This document shows, in pieces, positions 25,801 to 33,686 of a stretch of DNA of 64,000 nucleotides. Source of the stretch: Nostocoides_A vanveenii (GTDB taxonomy: Bacteria > Actinomycetota > Actinomycetes > Actinomycetales > Dermatophilaceae). The first letter of the stretch is position 1. Every line of letters begins with the position of its first letter. The stretch is taken from assembly GCF_039531165.1 (NCBI RefSeq), contig NZ_BAAAPN010000003.1, positions 62,001 to 126,000 on the forward strand, read 5' to 3'. The notes below the pieces were generated by a model, which did no database searches, was not told the origin of the DNA, and saw only the letters and a program-made list of their open reading frames with translations. The position numbers and the translations under genes were made by a program.

Positions 25801-28800
25801 TGATGTCTTCACCTATTCGGTCAGCGACGCCTTTGGTGCCATGGCGACGGCGAGTGTCCGCGTGGCGGTGGTCCCGGCCGGTGATCCACAACTCGCCGTG
25901 CCGCTGCCCGACACCATGACGGTCGCCCCGGGCGCCCACGTGACGATCAACCCGCTCGCCAACGATCTGTTTGCCAAGGGCGATCCGGTCACCATCGTCC
26001 CGCTCGCACAGAACAACCCGAAGTTGCCGGCCGGCGTCGCATTGCAATCCCCGCAAGGACCAGTCACGGCCACTGCCCCGCCGATCGGCAAGAGCCTGAC
26101 GGTCACCTACGGCCTGACCGGGAACGCCGGCCCGTCGTCCTTGTCGACGGTGACGATCCGGTCGGCGGAGGATGCCCAGTTGCCCCCCCGGATTACCGAC
26201 CACGTGGCGAAGGCGACGTCGGTCGACTCGGCCACCGTCGACGTGCTGACCGGTGCGTCCGACCCGGACGGCGACTCGGCCAAGCTGCAGGTCACTTCGG
26301 TCGCGTCCAGCAACGCCAGGATCGCCGGCGCCAAGGTGGTGATCTCAGTCACCGATGTGCCGCAAGCGATTCCGTATGTCGTCACGGACGAAGCGGGCTC
26401 ATCGGCGGCCGCGGTGATCTATGTGCCCGCCGCCGGGTCCGGGGGACCCTTCGCCATCCCGGGCAAGGCCATCGCCTTGCCCGAGGGCGGTTCGGCCGAC
26501 ATCCGCCTCGGTGACTACATCGACTCGCCCACCGGCTCCCGGGTGGTGCTCGCCGACGGCCGCGATCCGGTGCTCACCTCGCCGGCCAAGGCGCTGCGTC
26601 CGCGAGTGACCAAGCCGGGAGCCACGAGCGTCACCGTGGCTGCCGAGAAGGGTTTCTCCGGTCCGGCGGCCCTGCTGTTCTCGGTGACGGACGTCCCGAA
26701 GGGCGCGGCCGATGCGGCGCCACCCACTCTCGTGAGCATCCCCGTCCAGGTCGGTGATGACCAGCCCCTCCTGCGTTGCCCCCCGAGCGCGTTCGATCTG
26801 GTGGCCGGTGCCGAACCGATGACCCTCGACGTCGCCAGCCTGTGCCACGTGTGGACCTCGGACCCCGCGGCCGCCGCCGGTTTGACGTATGACGCGGCGT
26901 GGGTGGACGCCGCGGCCGGGATCGACCTCGCCGGATCCGGGAGCAACCGCATCTCCTTGAGCGCGCGGGCGGACGCCAAGGCCGGCGTTACCGGAAAGTT
27001 CAGCATCGCCGTGAGCGGAGCCACGGGCCCGGGTGCTGTCATGAGCGTCCGTGTCACCAAAGAGCTTCCGCCGCCAACGATTTCGCCGATCCGTCTCGAC
27101 CACGTCAAGGCCGGCGAGTCGGTCTCGGTCGACCTGGCCGAGGCCATGACCTCGCCCTTGCCAGCGCCGACGTTCGCCGCTCTCTCGGTGTCCCAGGCGC
27201 CGGGTGCCAAAGTCTCTGCCTCCGTGCAGGGATCGCGGATCACCCTGACCCCCGCAGCGAATGCGACCGGTGTGCTCACGGTCGGTGTCACGGCCACCGA
27301 CTCCGCGGGGAGCAGGGATCGCATCGTCACCGGGTCGATCACTCTGTCGATCTTTGCCAAGCCCGACCCACCGAGCCGCGTGGTTGCGCAGATCTCGACT
27401 CTGGCAGCGTCGGCCGAGGTCTCCTGGCAGGCCGGTGCGGCCAATGGTTCGCCGATCGACTACTTCGAGGTCAGCGGGGTCGGCAGCCCGAAGCGGTGTG
27501 CCGCCTCGCCCTGCGCGATCACCGGGCTGCCGGTAGGCGACGAGGTCTCCTTCACCGTCCGCGCTCACAACGAGGCCGGCTTCAGCGACCCCTCGCCTGC
27601 GTCCGCCCCGGTCACGATCGACGAGGTGCCGAAGCCGCCGACCGGGTTGCGAGTAACGCCCGGAGGCGACGGCGAACTGAACCTGTCCTGGACTGCGGCA
27701 CAGACCACTGGCTCGCGTCTGACGGGCTACGACCTATCCGTTCAACCCGGTGTTACCGGGGCCGGCCAACAACTAGGTCCGGGGGCCACGTCGACGACCG
27801 TTCGCGGGCTCACGAACGGTCAGAAGTACACCTTCACCCTGGCGGCTCGCAATGCCGTCGGGTCCAGTGTTCCGGTCACGGCCTCGGGGACACCGGTCGG
27901 CCCGCCGAGCGCCCCCGTGCTGGCCGAGCCGAGTGTCCGAGACAATGGCGACGGGATCAACGGCGTCGTCGATCTGTCCTGGTCCGCGAGTAGCGCGAAC
28001 GCGCCCGGCGCGGTTTCCTACACGCTATCGATGAACGGCAGCCCGATCTCCTCGTGCTCCGGGATCTCCGCAACGTCGTGTTCGTCCCCACCCGTGACCT
28101 ACGGCGCCTCGGTCAGTTTCCGGGTCGAGGCCAAGAACTCCGCCGGCATGACCGCATCCTCGGACTCCGTGAGCGTCACGCCCGAGGGCCAGCCATCCCC
28201 CTGGTCGAGCGTGCCGACGTCCAAGGCGACTGGGTCGAGCGGAGAGGTCACGATCTCCTTCACGACGCCACCGACCAATAGCGGGGTGAACACCCTGACC
28301 GCCTTCTTCCTCGGCCAGCGGCTGGCCATCAGCAGCTATGGCCCGAGTGCCCAGTCCGACACCGTGACCCTCAACGTCGGGGTGAACGTGCCGGTCACGG
28401 TCAAGCTGCAACTGTGCAATGCCAAGGGCCTCTGCTCGACCTCGGACGGCATCATCGTCGAGCCTTATGGCGCTCCCGACACCCCCGTCGTCAGCGTCCG
28501 GGCCGAGGGCACGGTCATCTATTGGTCGGTCAGTTTGCCCGGTGGTGGCATGGGGCGGCCCGCCACCATGAGCGTCTCGAGCAGCGACCCGAACTTCGGT
28601 GGCCCGTCCAGCCTGAAGGTGCCCGCCACCGGCGACTACGCCAGCGGCGAGTACTCCTTCGACACCGGGCAGTACGACACCACCGTCGACGTCACGGCAA
28701 CGGTGGCGGCCGAAGGCGGGACAAGTTCCAGTACGGGCTCGGCCATAACGGGTTCGAAGCCGGCCGACGCCACCATCGATCTGCAGCGCGGCACCGAATC

Positions 28801-29026
28801 GACCGATCCGGCGGTGTGCGGCGTCGAGGGCACGTGCTACCAAGTCGTGATCGTCGCCGAGAACTTCGATTCGGGCGGCGCCACGTGCACGGTGGATGTC
28901 CTTGGCCAAGTCGCGGTAGGCAACGGGGCGAACACCTTCGGCTACGTCTTGGCAGCGCCAACGCTGTCGGCCAGCTGCTCCGATGGCGTGGAAAGCGCTT
29001 CGGACACCGAACCGTGGGGCCTGTGA
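22859..29026 (+). CDS. Giant membrane-anchored Ig-like/FN3 surface protein A
   Basis: A 2055-residue extracytoplasmic protein held by one N-terminal TM (residues 9-31), with no C-terminal sorting signal. GGAGGG stands eight bases before ATG 22859. Residues 33 to about 390 look like a beta-propeller-type domain, opening with DLNDAGVWVTNN. From about 600 to 1150 there are Asp-rich Ig/cadherin-like repeats at a spacing near 100 residues (markers NDLPGSDPTDP, GNDIDPAGRVL, ENDSTLSGG, SGHDPDGDSSVV, SDPDGDSAKL), probably Ca2+-binding. Less regular Ig-type units follow to 1500, then four or five FN3 domains (about 1503, 1590, 1680, 1780 and 1873) and a Cys-containing end. It is the FN3 component of a PFNA-like cluster. 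A paralogue starts at 33687. A role as a wall-spanning adhesin or scaffold is inferred. Confidence 0.85.
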   Translation: MGFARHGRMLAGALVVVLAVVALVGFAVRSPGVAVRSIDLNDAGVWVTNNKDSLFGRLNRAAGALDSGFYAPGGARAGDTSRLDVRQEAGTVIAIDRTISTVYPVDVRAGLPLIDQGAVIAQDAVIDMRGGTVAALDIKTGRIWATRYRDGEASPTVPVLRDLASASEPIASLTALSGASSDRAALAVAMDGTIYAADVTGRTVTITPAEGGFAEPRIGTSVTRSSVAVSAVGRHRILAEPDSGAVQVDDAAPVVQRAAAGLVLQEPSSEGTAVIVATPLALWQLPLDGSAAKALFAAGTGRPARPVIVSGCALGAWGGDRGTAARSCGGRQAVETPVSRNAPLRQPVFRVNRDQVVVNDLTNGALVDVERKTASDDWAGIVRPLKADKDAKGPKKTGASSSSQAPTVTRGEFGARPGRTTVLHVLDNVQDIAGHIRAITSVEHVTGGRAQISPDLQTVSFTLDPKAKRAGFDFVVDAGGPSRTGHVDVTPKPSGNAAPLRREQAADPIWTVPAAGVISVPVLGQWRDGEGDALALFDASVSDGVVRTTGEGNLELAAPATGGVVDITYRVTDGRSKSQPAHVRVDVQDPQATQRKSAVTRPDVVAAEPGSPVTFRPTVNDLPGSDPTDPSATISLDGDVTFTRSAKRPLNVTTDPATGTVTVTAAKEGSYTLGYRAAYGSADPAPGQVRLEVRPAKRAGAPVAMPDTASVRGLAPALVDVIGNDIDPAGRVLTVQSATVEPKDAMTAATVGGRWLRLMPTGVKASAPPVVSYEVSNGEETATGQVSVALLAPLESDQVVVRADAAVVRAGDSTLIPALENDSTLSGGPLTLKANVPGAPGPGQLLVTDPVDPTSKDVGAAYVSGSAIRFLAPAKVASPRTLAIDYVAVTDTGESGSGRVMVIVQPLPSQAQANAIPTPEPLEARTVQGDTVTIPVATSGHDPDGDSSVVTGIASAPRLGRIMGFGPNSIVYQAYPQSRGTDVFTYSVSDAFGAMATASVRVAVVPAGDPQLAVPLPDTMTVAPGAHVTINPLANDLFAKGDPVTIVPLAQNNPKLPAGVALQSPQGPVTATAPPIGKSLTVTYGLTGNAGPSSLSTVTIRSAEDAQLPPRITDHVAKATSVDSATVDVLTGASDPDGDSAKLQVTSVASSNARIAGAKVVISVTDVPQAIPYVVTDEAGSSAAAVIYVPAAGSGGPFAIPGKAIALPEGGSADIRLGDYIDSPTGSRVVLADGRDPVLTSPAKALRPRVTKPGATSVTVAAEKGFSGPAALLFSVTDVPKGAADAAPPTLVSIPVQVGDDQPLLRCPPSAFDLVAGAEPMTLDVASLCHVWTSDPAAAAGLTYDAAWVDAAAGIDLAGSGSNRISLSARADAKAGVTGKFSIAVSGATGPGAVMSVRVTKELPPPTISPIRLDHVKAGESVSVDLAEAMTSPLPAPTFAALSVSQAPGAKVSASVQGSRITLTPAANATGVLTVGVTATDSAGSRDRIVTGSITLSIFAKPDPPSRVVAQISTLAASAEVSWQAGAANGSPIDYFEVSGVGSPKRCAASPCAITGLPVGDEVSFTVRAHNEAGFSDPSPASAPVTIDEVPKPPTGLRVTPGGDGELNLSWTAAQTTGSRLTGYDLSVQPGVTGAGQQLGPGATSTTVRGLTNGQKYTFTLAARNAVGSSVPVTASGTPVGPPSAPVLAEPSVRDNGDGINGVVDLSWSASSANAPGAVSYTLSMNGSPISSCSGISATSCSSPPVTYGASVSFRVEAKNSAGMTASSDSVSVTPEGQPSPWSSVPTSKATGSSGEVTISFTTPPTNSGVNTLTAFFLGQRLAISSYGPSAQSDTVTLNVGVNVPVTVKLQLCNAKGLCSTSDGIIVEPYGAPDTPVVSVRAEGTVIYWSVSLPGGGMGRPATMSVSSSDPNFGGPSSLKVPATGDYASGEYSFDTGQYDTTVDVTATVAAEGGTSSSTGSAITGSKPADATIDLQRGTESTDPAVCGVEGTCYQVVIVAENFDSGGATCTVDVLGQVAVGNGANTFGYVLAAPTLSASCSDGVESASDTEPWGL

Positions 29027-29066
29027 TGGCCCCGACGAAGTCCACCACCCAACCCGGAGGCCACCC

Positions 29067-30035
29067 ATGCCACTGACCGATGACGAGACCCGGCGCTTTG
29101 CCGAGACCTTCGAGGCGATGGTCGGCAATATCGAACGCGGCGTGCGCGGCAAGACCCACGTCACCCGCCTGACGCTGACCTGCCTGTTGTCGGGCGGGCA
29201 CCTGCTCATCGAGGACAACCCGGGCACCGGCAAGACGCAACTGGCCAAGGCGCTCGCCAACACCATCGAGGGCAGCCACAGCCGGATCCAGTTCACTCCG
29301 GACCTGCTGCCCACCGATATCACCGGAGTGACGGTCTACGACCAGAGTAGCCAGCGGTTCTCCTTCCGCCCGGGCCCGATCTTCGCCTCCATCGTGCTCG
29401 CCGACGAGATCAATCGGGCCTCCCCGAAGACACAGTCCGCCCTCCTGGAGGTCATGGAGGAGGGACAGGTCACCGTCGACGGCACGCGGCACAGCGTGGG
29501 CAAGCCCTTCATGGTCATCGCGACCCAGAACCCCATCGAGCAGGCGGGTACCTACCGGCTGCCCGAAGCCCAGCTCGACCGCTTCCTAATGAAGACGGCC
29601 CTCGGCTACCCCGATCACGACACGACGGTCGAGTTGCTCGCGGATGCCGAGAACCGCGACCGCAGCAGTGGCGTCCAACCGATCATCCGGGCCAGCGCGG
29701 TCGACGCCATGGCTACCCTCGCGGGGCAGGTGCACGTCGACCCGACCATCTTGAGCTATGTCGCGCGTATCGCTGAGGAGTCCCGCCGCAATCCCCACAT
29801 CGCCCTGGGCCTGAGTGTCCGCGGCGGGCTAGCCTTTGTGCGCTGCGCCAAGACCTGGGCGCTGGCCTCCGGGCGCGCGTATGTCACTCCCGACGACATT
29901 GCCGACCTCGCCCAGCCGATCCTCGGCCATCGGGTACTCCTCGGCGATGAGGCCCAGTTCTCCGGCGTCCGGGTCGCCGATGTCATCGACGATGTGATGG
30001 CCAGTGTCACTGCGCCTGCCTACCGTCCCGCCTGA
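29067..30035 (+). CDS. MoxR-family AAA+ ATPase (first copy)
   Basis: A 322-residue MoxR chaperone-type ATPase; such proteins work with DUF58 or VWA partners to mature or assemble large complexes. Walker A is EDNPGTGKTQ, Walker B IVLADEINRASPKTQ, sensor 1 ATQNPIEQAGTYRLPEAQLDRFLM and sensor 2 SVRGGLAFVRCAKTW. ATG 29067 has GGAGG six bases upstream; the open frame begins earlier, but that part is in the tail of the giant-protein gene. It overlaps the DUF58 gene by 32 bases. About 60 percent of its motif regions are identical by eye to the second copy at 39768. Confidence 0.92.
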   Translation: MPLTDDETRRFAETFEAMVGNIERGVRGKTHVTRLTLTCLLSGGHLLIEDNPGTGKTQLAKALANTIEGSHSRIQFTPDLLPTDITGVTVYDQSSQRFSFRPGPIFASIVLADEINRASPKTQSALLEVMEEGQVTVDGTRHSVGKPFMVIATQNPIEQAGTYRLPEAQLDRFLMKTALGYPDHDTTVELLADAENRDRSSGVQPIIRASAVDAMATLAGQVHVDPTILSYVARIAEESRRNPHIALGLSVRGGLAFVRCAKTWALASGRAYVTPDDIADLAQPILGHRVLLGDEAQFSGVRVADVIDDVMASVTAPAYRPA

Positions 30036-31221
30036 GCTGCGGGCCAGGACCGAGCGCGTGCTGGGTCCGGTCTCGCCGTTGGGTTGGGGTGTGCTCGTCG
30101 CCGCAGTGTTGAGCGGTCTGGCCGGCTGGTCGCTCGGCTGGATCGAGTTCACGTATGCCGCAGCAGCCCTCGTCACTCTCTTTGCGCTGGCGTGCCTGCT
30201 CACCATCGGCCGGACCCGGCTCGAGGTGCGCCTTCGCGTGCATCCGACGCGGGTGCGGGCCGGCGACGCGGCGGCTGCCGAAGTCCAGGTGCGCAATCTC
30301 GGCCGCTTCCCGCTTCCGCCCATTCCCCTCGAGCTGCCGACCGGTGACTCTGCGACGGTCCTGCTTATGCCGATGCTCTCGCGCGGCGGGGTCCACGACG
30401 AACTCGTCATCCTCCCTACCGAGAAGCGTGGGGTCTATCCGATCGGCCCCGCAACGACCCTGCGTGGTGATCCCTTCGGACTGGTGCGCCGAGCGGTCGC
30501 GTGGACCCCGACCATCGAACTCTTCGTGCACCCGCGCACCGTTTATGTCGACCCGTTCACCAGCGGCGTCCTTCGTGACCTCGAGGGTCAGACGACCAAC
30601 GATGTCTCGGCGAGTGACTTGGCCTTCCACGGCCTGCGCGAGTACGTGCCCGGAGACGACCGCCGCCATATTCACTGGCTCTCCACGGCCAAGCGGTCCA
30701 GCAGCGGGGGACAGGCGGATCTGATGGTGCGCCAGTTCTTGGACACCCGTCGCACGCACGTGGGCCTTGTCGTCGACTGCAACGAAACGGCATACGCTGT
30801 TGCCACCGATTTCGAGGCAGCGCTGGAAGCGGGTGCCTCGATCGCGCAGCGCGCCGTCGGCGACAAGGTCGATCTCACCCTGGGGACCGGGCCTTTCGTG
30901 TTGCGATCCCCTAAGGGACACACGGCCATGGACGTCCTCGCGCGTGCCCGACTCGGCGGGGAACGGGTCGACCTGGTTGCCGGGACGCTGACGCGGCTCT
31001 CCCCCTCCATGAGCACCGTGGTCATCGTGACCGGGGCGGCCGCCGACCTGACCTCGGTCCATCGCGCCATCGCCTCCTTCCCGCCGGGGATGCGGGTGCT
31101 GGTCTTGCGCTTCGATGCCGGATCGGAGATCCGGCGGCAGCGCTCCTCGGGCGCCATGCTCATCACCTTCGGTGACCTGGGCGACCTCAACAAGGCGCTC
31201 GCGGGGAGTCGCCGTCCATGA
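30004..31221 (+). CDS. DUF58 membrane protein, MoxR partner (first copy)
   Basis: A 405-residue protein with two N-terminal TM helices (residues about 25-70), a beta-sandwich and then the DUF58 domain, which is related to VWA. The hallmark is GDDRRHIHWLSTAK, preceded by RGVYPIGPATTLRGDPFGL. GTG 30004 starts inside the MoxR gene and its stop overlaps the next ATG (ATGA), so all three are translationally linked. DUF58 proteins sit beside MoxR ATPases in most bacteria and are thought to be their membrane adaptors. The MIDAS-like residues of true VWA domains are not evident. Confidence 0.88.
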   Translation: MSLRLPTVPPELRARTERVLGPVSPLGWGVLVAAVLSGLAGWSLGWIEFTYAAAALVTLFALACLLTIGRTRLEVRLRVHPTRVRAGDAAAAEVQVRNLGRFPLPPIPLELPTGDSATVLLMPMLSRGGVHDELVILPTEKRGVYPIGPATTLRGDPFGLVRRAVAWTPTIELFVHPRTVYVDPFTSGVLRDLEGQTTNDVSASDLAFHGLREYVPGDDRRHIHWLSTAKRSSSGGQADLMVRQFLDTRRTHVGLVVDCNETAYAVATDFEAALEAGASIAQRAVGDKVDLTLGTGPFVLRSPKGHTAMDVLARARLGGERVDLVAGTLTRLSPSMSTVVIVTGAAADLTSVHRAIASFPPGMRVLVLRFDAGSEIRRQRSSGAMLITFGDLGDLNKALAGSRRP

Positions 31222-33542
31222 CCACCGATACCCTCACAACCGCCTCCCGGAGGGTGGCTCGCGGCGCGTCGCCGATGAGCCGTCTGCTCTTGCCGCCGGC
31301 CCTCGACACCGCCCTCCTCCTGGTTGGCATCACCGTGGCCTTCACGGCCTGGCGACCGGCCTTCGCCTCCTTCGGCTATCTGGGCCTCGGACTGGCCGGG
31401 GCCGTGCTCGGGGCGCTCGCGTCGGCGGCCGGCAGGCTGGCCGGACGTCGGCTGCCGGCCGCTATCGGCTCGTCGGCGGCACCGCTGCTCGGCGTGACGC
31501 TCACCGCGCTCGCATACGTACTCCTCGCACCGACCGTCGTCCTGCACCGTCCCGATGCCGTGGGACGGATGCTGCCGGTGCCCGTTGCCGGCTGGAAGGA
31601 AATGCTCACCACCTTGGCTCCGATCGACACGGCCGGCACTCTCGGCGGCCTGCCATTCACGATCGGGCTGTTCGCGGGTTGGCTGGGCGCGACGCTGTCC
31701 CGGAGTCGGCATGCGGCCGCGACCCTCGTCCCGATCGGAGTTCTCGCGGCCGCGATCACCCTGGGCACCGAGGACCGCCGGTATGCAGCCCTCGCCGGGT
31801 TAGGCACTGCGGCCATCGTCCTGGTGTGGGCGGCGGTGCGTCGTCGTCGCGGCCGGCGGATGATCGGAACGGGCGGCTCCCGCCTGAGCCAACTCGCGAT
31901 CGGCTCTGCCTTGCTCATGGTGGCCGGCGGGGCGGGCTTCCTTGTGGCACAGCACCTCCCGGGCACCGAGACGCGCTCGCGGCTGCTCGCGCGCAGCCAG
32001 GTCGAAGCGCCCTTCGATGTTTCGCAGTTCGTGAGCCCGCTATCCGGTTTCCGCAAATACGGCGAGGGCCTGAAGCTGCTGTGGGATCAGGAGTTGCTGA
32101 CGGTCCAAGGCGGTGCATCCGGGCAACGCCTGCGGTTCGCGGTCCTGGACACCTACAACGGAACAGTCTGGAGCGCCGGCACTACCGACGCGGGGGGCGG
32201 CGTTTTTCAGCGCGTCGGACGGGTGATCGCCGATCCGATCGTCCACCAAATGCGCGCGCAGCAGATCGAGGTAACCATCGGCGAGGCGTATGCCGCGCTC
32301 CCCGAATTGCGCGCCTGGGTGCCGGGGAATGGCCTGCCCATCAAGGTCGACTTCGTCAATGACCAGGACTGGAAGCTGACCGACACCCTCCGCTACAACC
32401 TCGCCACCGGCCAACTGCTCGTCCCGGGCGGGTTGCCGGCCGGCACCCGCATCCAGATGACGGCCTACCCCGTCCCGGAGGTGCCCAAAGCCGGTGTCGT
32501 CCCGGACCCCACGGTCCGGATCGATCAGGGTGCCGGGGCGTTCACAGCCACGTGGGCGACCGAGTGGTCCCGCGAAGCGATCAACCCGTGGGATCGCCTC
32601 GCCGCGATCGGCAAGCACCTCAGTGAGGCCGGCGCCTTCAGCGACGGCACTCGGCCGGGCGAGGAGGAGTATTGGCCGGGCCACAACCAGGGCCGCCTGA
32701 TGACGCTGCTCGGTGCGCCCCAGCCGGTCGGCAGCGACGAGCAATATGCGGCGGCCTTCGCCCTGCTCGCCCAGCAAACCGGCGTCCCGACCAGGGTTGT
32801 TCTCGGCGCGGTGCTCCCGCCGGGCGGCCAGATCCGTGGCCAGGACGTCCATGCCTGGGTTGAGGTTCGCTCGGAGTCCGGCGAGTGGCTATCCGTGCCG
32901 AACGACTTCTTCATGCCTCAGCGCTCCCAGCGGCCCAAGGCCACGGACCCGGAGTCGGCCCCACCACTCGATCAGGCCGTTGTTCCACCGGCCGTCGGTC
33001 GCCGGCCCCCGGGCACGGTCGAGTCGCTGATCGAAGGTGTCCCGCCGCTGCAGAAGCCGCGGTCGAACGCGACGACAGGCACCAAGGCGCAGGGGCCGGC
33101 CATCAGCATCCCGGTCCCGTCGTGGGCCGGCACCGTCGCCCGGTATGCCGCGCCCCCCGCGGGGCTGATAGCCGGGTCCGCGATCCTGCTCGCGGCCGCC
33201 CGGATGCTGCGTCGGCAGCGTCGGCGTTCACGCGGCCAGGAGAGTCGACGGCTGGCAGCCGGTTGGCGTGATCTGGTCGACCATGCCCGCGATCTCGGCG
33301 TAGCGGTCGAGCCACGGGCCACCCGGCGTGAGCAGGCCCGCGTCGTTGGCCACCGGGATCTGGCAGCGCGCGCCGACCGCGCCGTCTTCGGGGCGGGCGA
33401 GCCGGGGGCAGAGGCGATCGGCGCCTTCTGGGCCGATATCGGCCAGGCCAAGAAGTCACTGTCGCGCAATGCTTCCCGACCGGCGCGCCTGCTGCGGCCG
33501 TGGCGCTTGCGCAGCCTGGTGATCCGTGATCCCGCGTCCTGA
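31218..33542 (+). CDS. Transglutaminase-fold membrane protein lacking the catalytic Cys (first copy)
   Basis: A 774-residue multipass protein of the TgpA/DUF3488 layout: about six N-terminal TM helices (residues 30-245), an extracytoplasmic transglutaminase-like domain (250-620), one further TM (ISIPVPSWAG...LIAGSAILLAA region) and a basic cytosolic C-terminal domain. The core reads VGSDEQYAAAFALLAQQTGVPTRVV and later GQDVHAWVEV. The family normally has Cys at the place of Asp507, while His545 is kept, so cross-linking or protease chemistry is not expected. The same change is in the second copy. ATG 31218 overlaps the DUF58 stop. Probably a structural or binding module in a MoxR-DUF58-TG complex. 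Confidence 0.85.
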   Translation: MTTDTLTTASRRVARGASPMSRLLLPPALDTALLLVGITVAFTAWRPAFASFGYLGLGLAGAVLGALASAAGRLAGRRLPAAIGSSAAPLLGVTLTALAYVLLAPTVVLHRPDAVGRMLPVPVAGWKEMLTTLAPIDTAGTLGGLPFTIGLFAGWLGATLSRSRHAAATLVPIGVLAAAITLGTEDRRYAALAGLGTAAIVLVWAAVRRRRGRRMIGTGGSRLSQLAIGSALLMVAGGAGFLVAQHLPGTETRSRLLARSQVEAPFDVSQFVSPLSGFRKYGEGLKLLWDQELLTVQGGASGQRLRFAVLDTYNGTVWSAGTTDAGGGVFQRVGRVIADPIVHQMRAQQIEVTIGEAYAALPELRAWVPGNGLPIKVDFVNDQDWKLTDTLRYNLATGQLLVPGGLPAGTRIQMTAYPVPEVPKAGVVPDPTVRIDQGAGAFTATWATEWSREAINPWDRLAAIGKHLSEAGAFSDGTRPGEEEYWPGHNQGRLMTLLGAPQPVGSDEQYAAAFALLAQQTGVPTRVVLGAVLPPGGQIRGQDVHAWVEVRSESGEWLSVPNDFFMPQRSQRPKATDPESAPPLDQAVVPPAVGRRPPGTVESLIEGVPPLQKPRSNATTGTKAQGPAISIPVPSWAGTVARYAAPPAGLIAGSAILLAAARMLRRQRRRSRGQESRRLAAGWRDLVDHARDLGVAVEPRATRREQARVVGHRDLAARADRAVFGAGEPGAEAIGAFWADIGQAKKSLSRNASRPARLLRPWRLRSLVIRDPAS

Positions 33543-33585
33543 CCAAGCCGCGCCAGGACGCCGCAGTGGTCAGCCTCGGGGCGTC

Positions 33586-33606
33586 GTGTCGTGCAATCTG
33601 AGGACT
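33586..33606 (+). promoter_or_regulatory. 21-bp element shared with the region before the WXG100 genes
   Basis: This stretch (GTGTCGT, two bases, AATCTGAGGACT) recurs at 54950-54970 with 19 of 21 bases identical. Here it lies 80 bp before the best start of giant protein B; the other copy lies in the gap before the WXG100 genes. A repeated element in front of two separate transcription units suggests a shared promoter or regulator site. It is not coding at the second site. Confidence 0.4.
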
Positions 33607-33675
33607 TCCCACCCGGGGTGGGGCTGAGCAGGGTAGACCCGGCGTCGTACACGCGCCCGTCGACGCTCGAGGTTC

Positions 33676-33681
33676 AGGAGG
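33676..33681 (+). promoter_or_regulatory. Ribosome binding site deciding the start of giant protein B
   Basis: AGGAGG ends five bases before TTG 33687. No comparable site precedes the upstream in-frame GTG at 33591, whose first bases fall within the shared 21-bp element. Confidence 0.65.
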
Positions 33682-33686
33682 CCCAC

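Noticed and set aside
33591..33686. N-terminal 32 residues of giant protein B from GTG 33591
   Set aside because: There is no ribosome site, its bases belong to an element repeated outside coding DNA, and protein A lacks such an extension.
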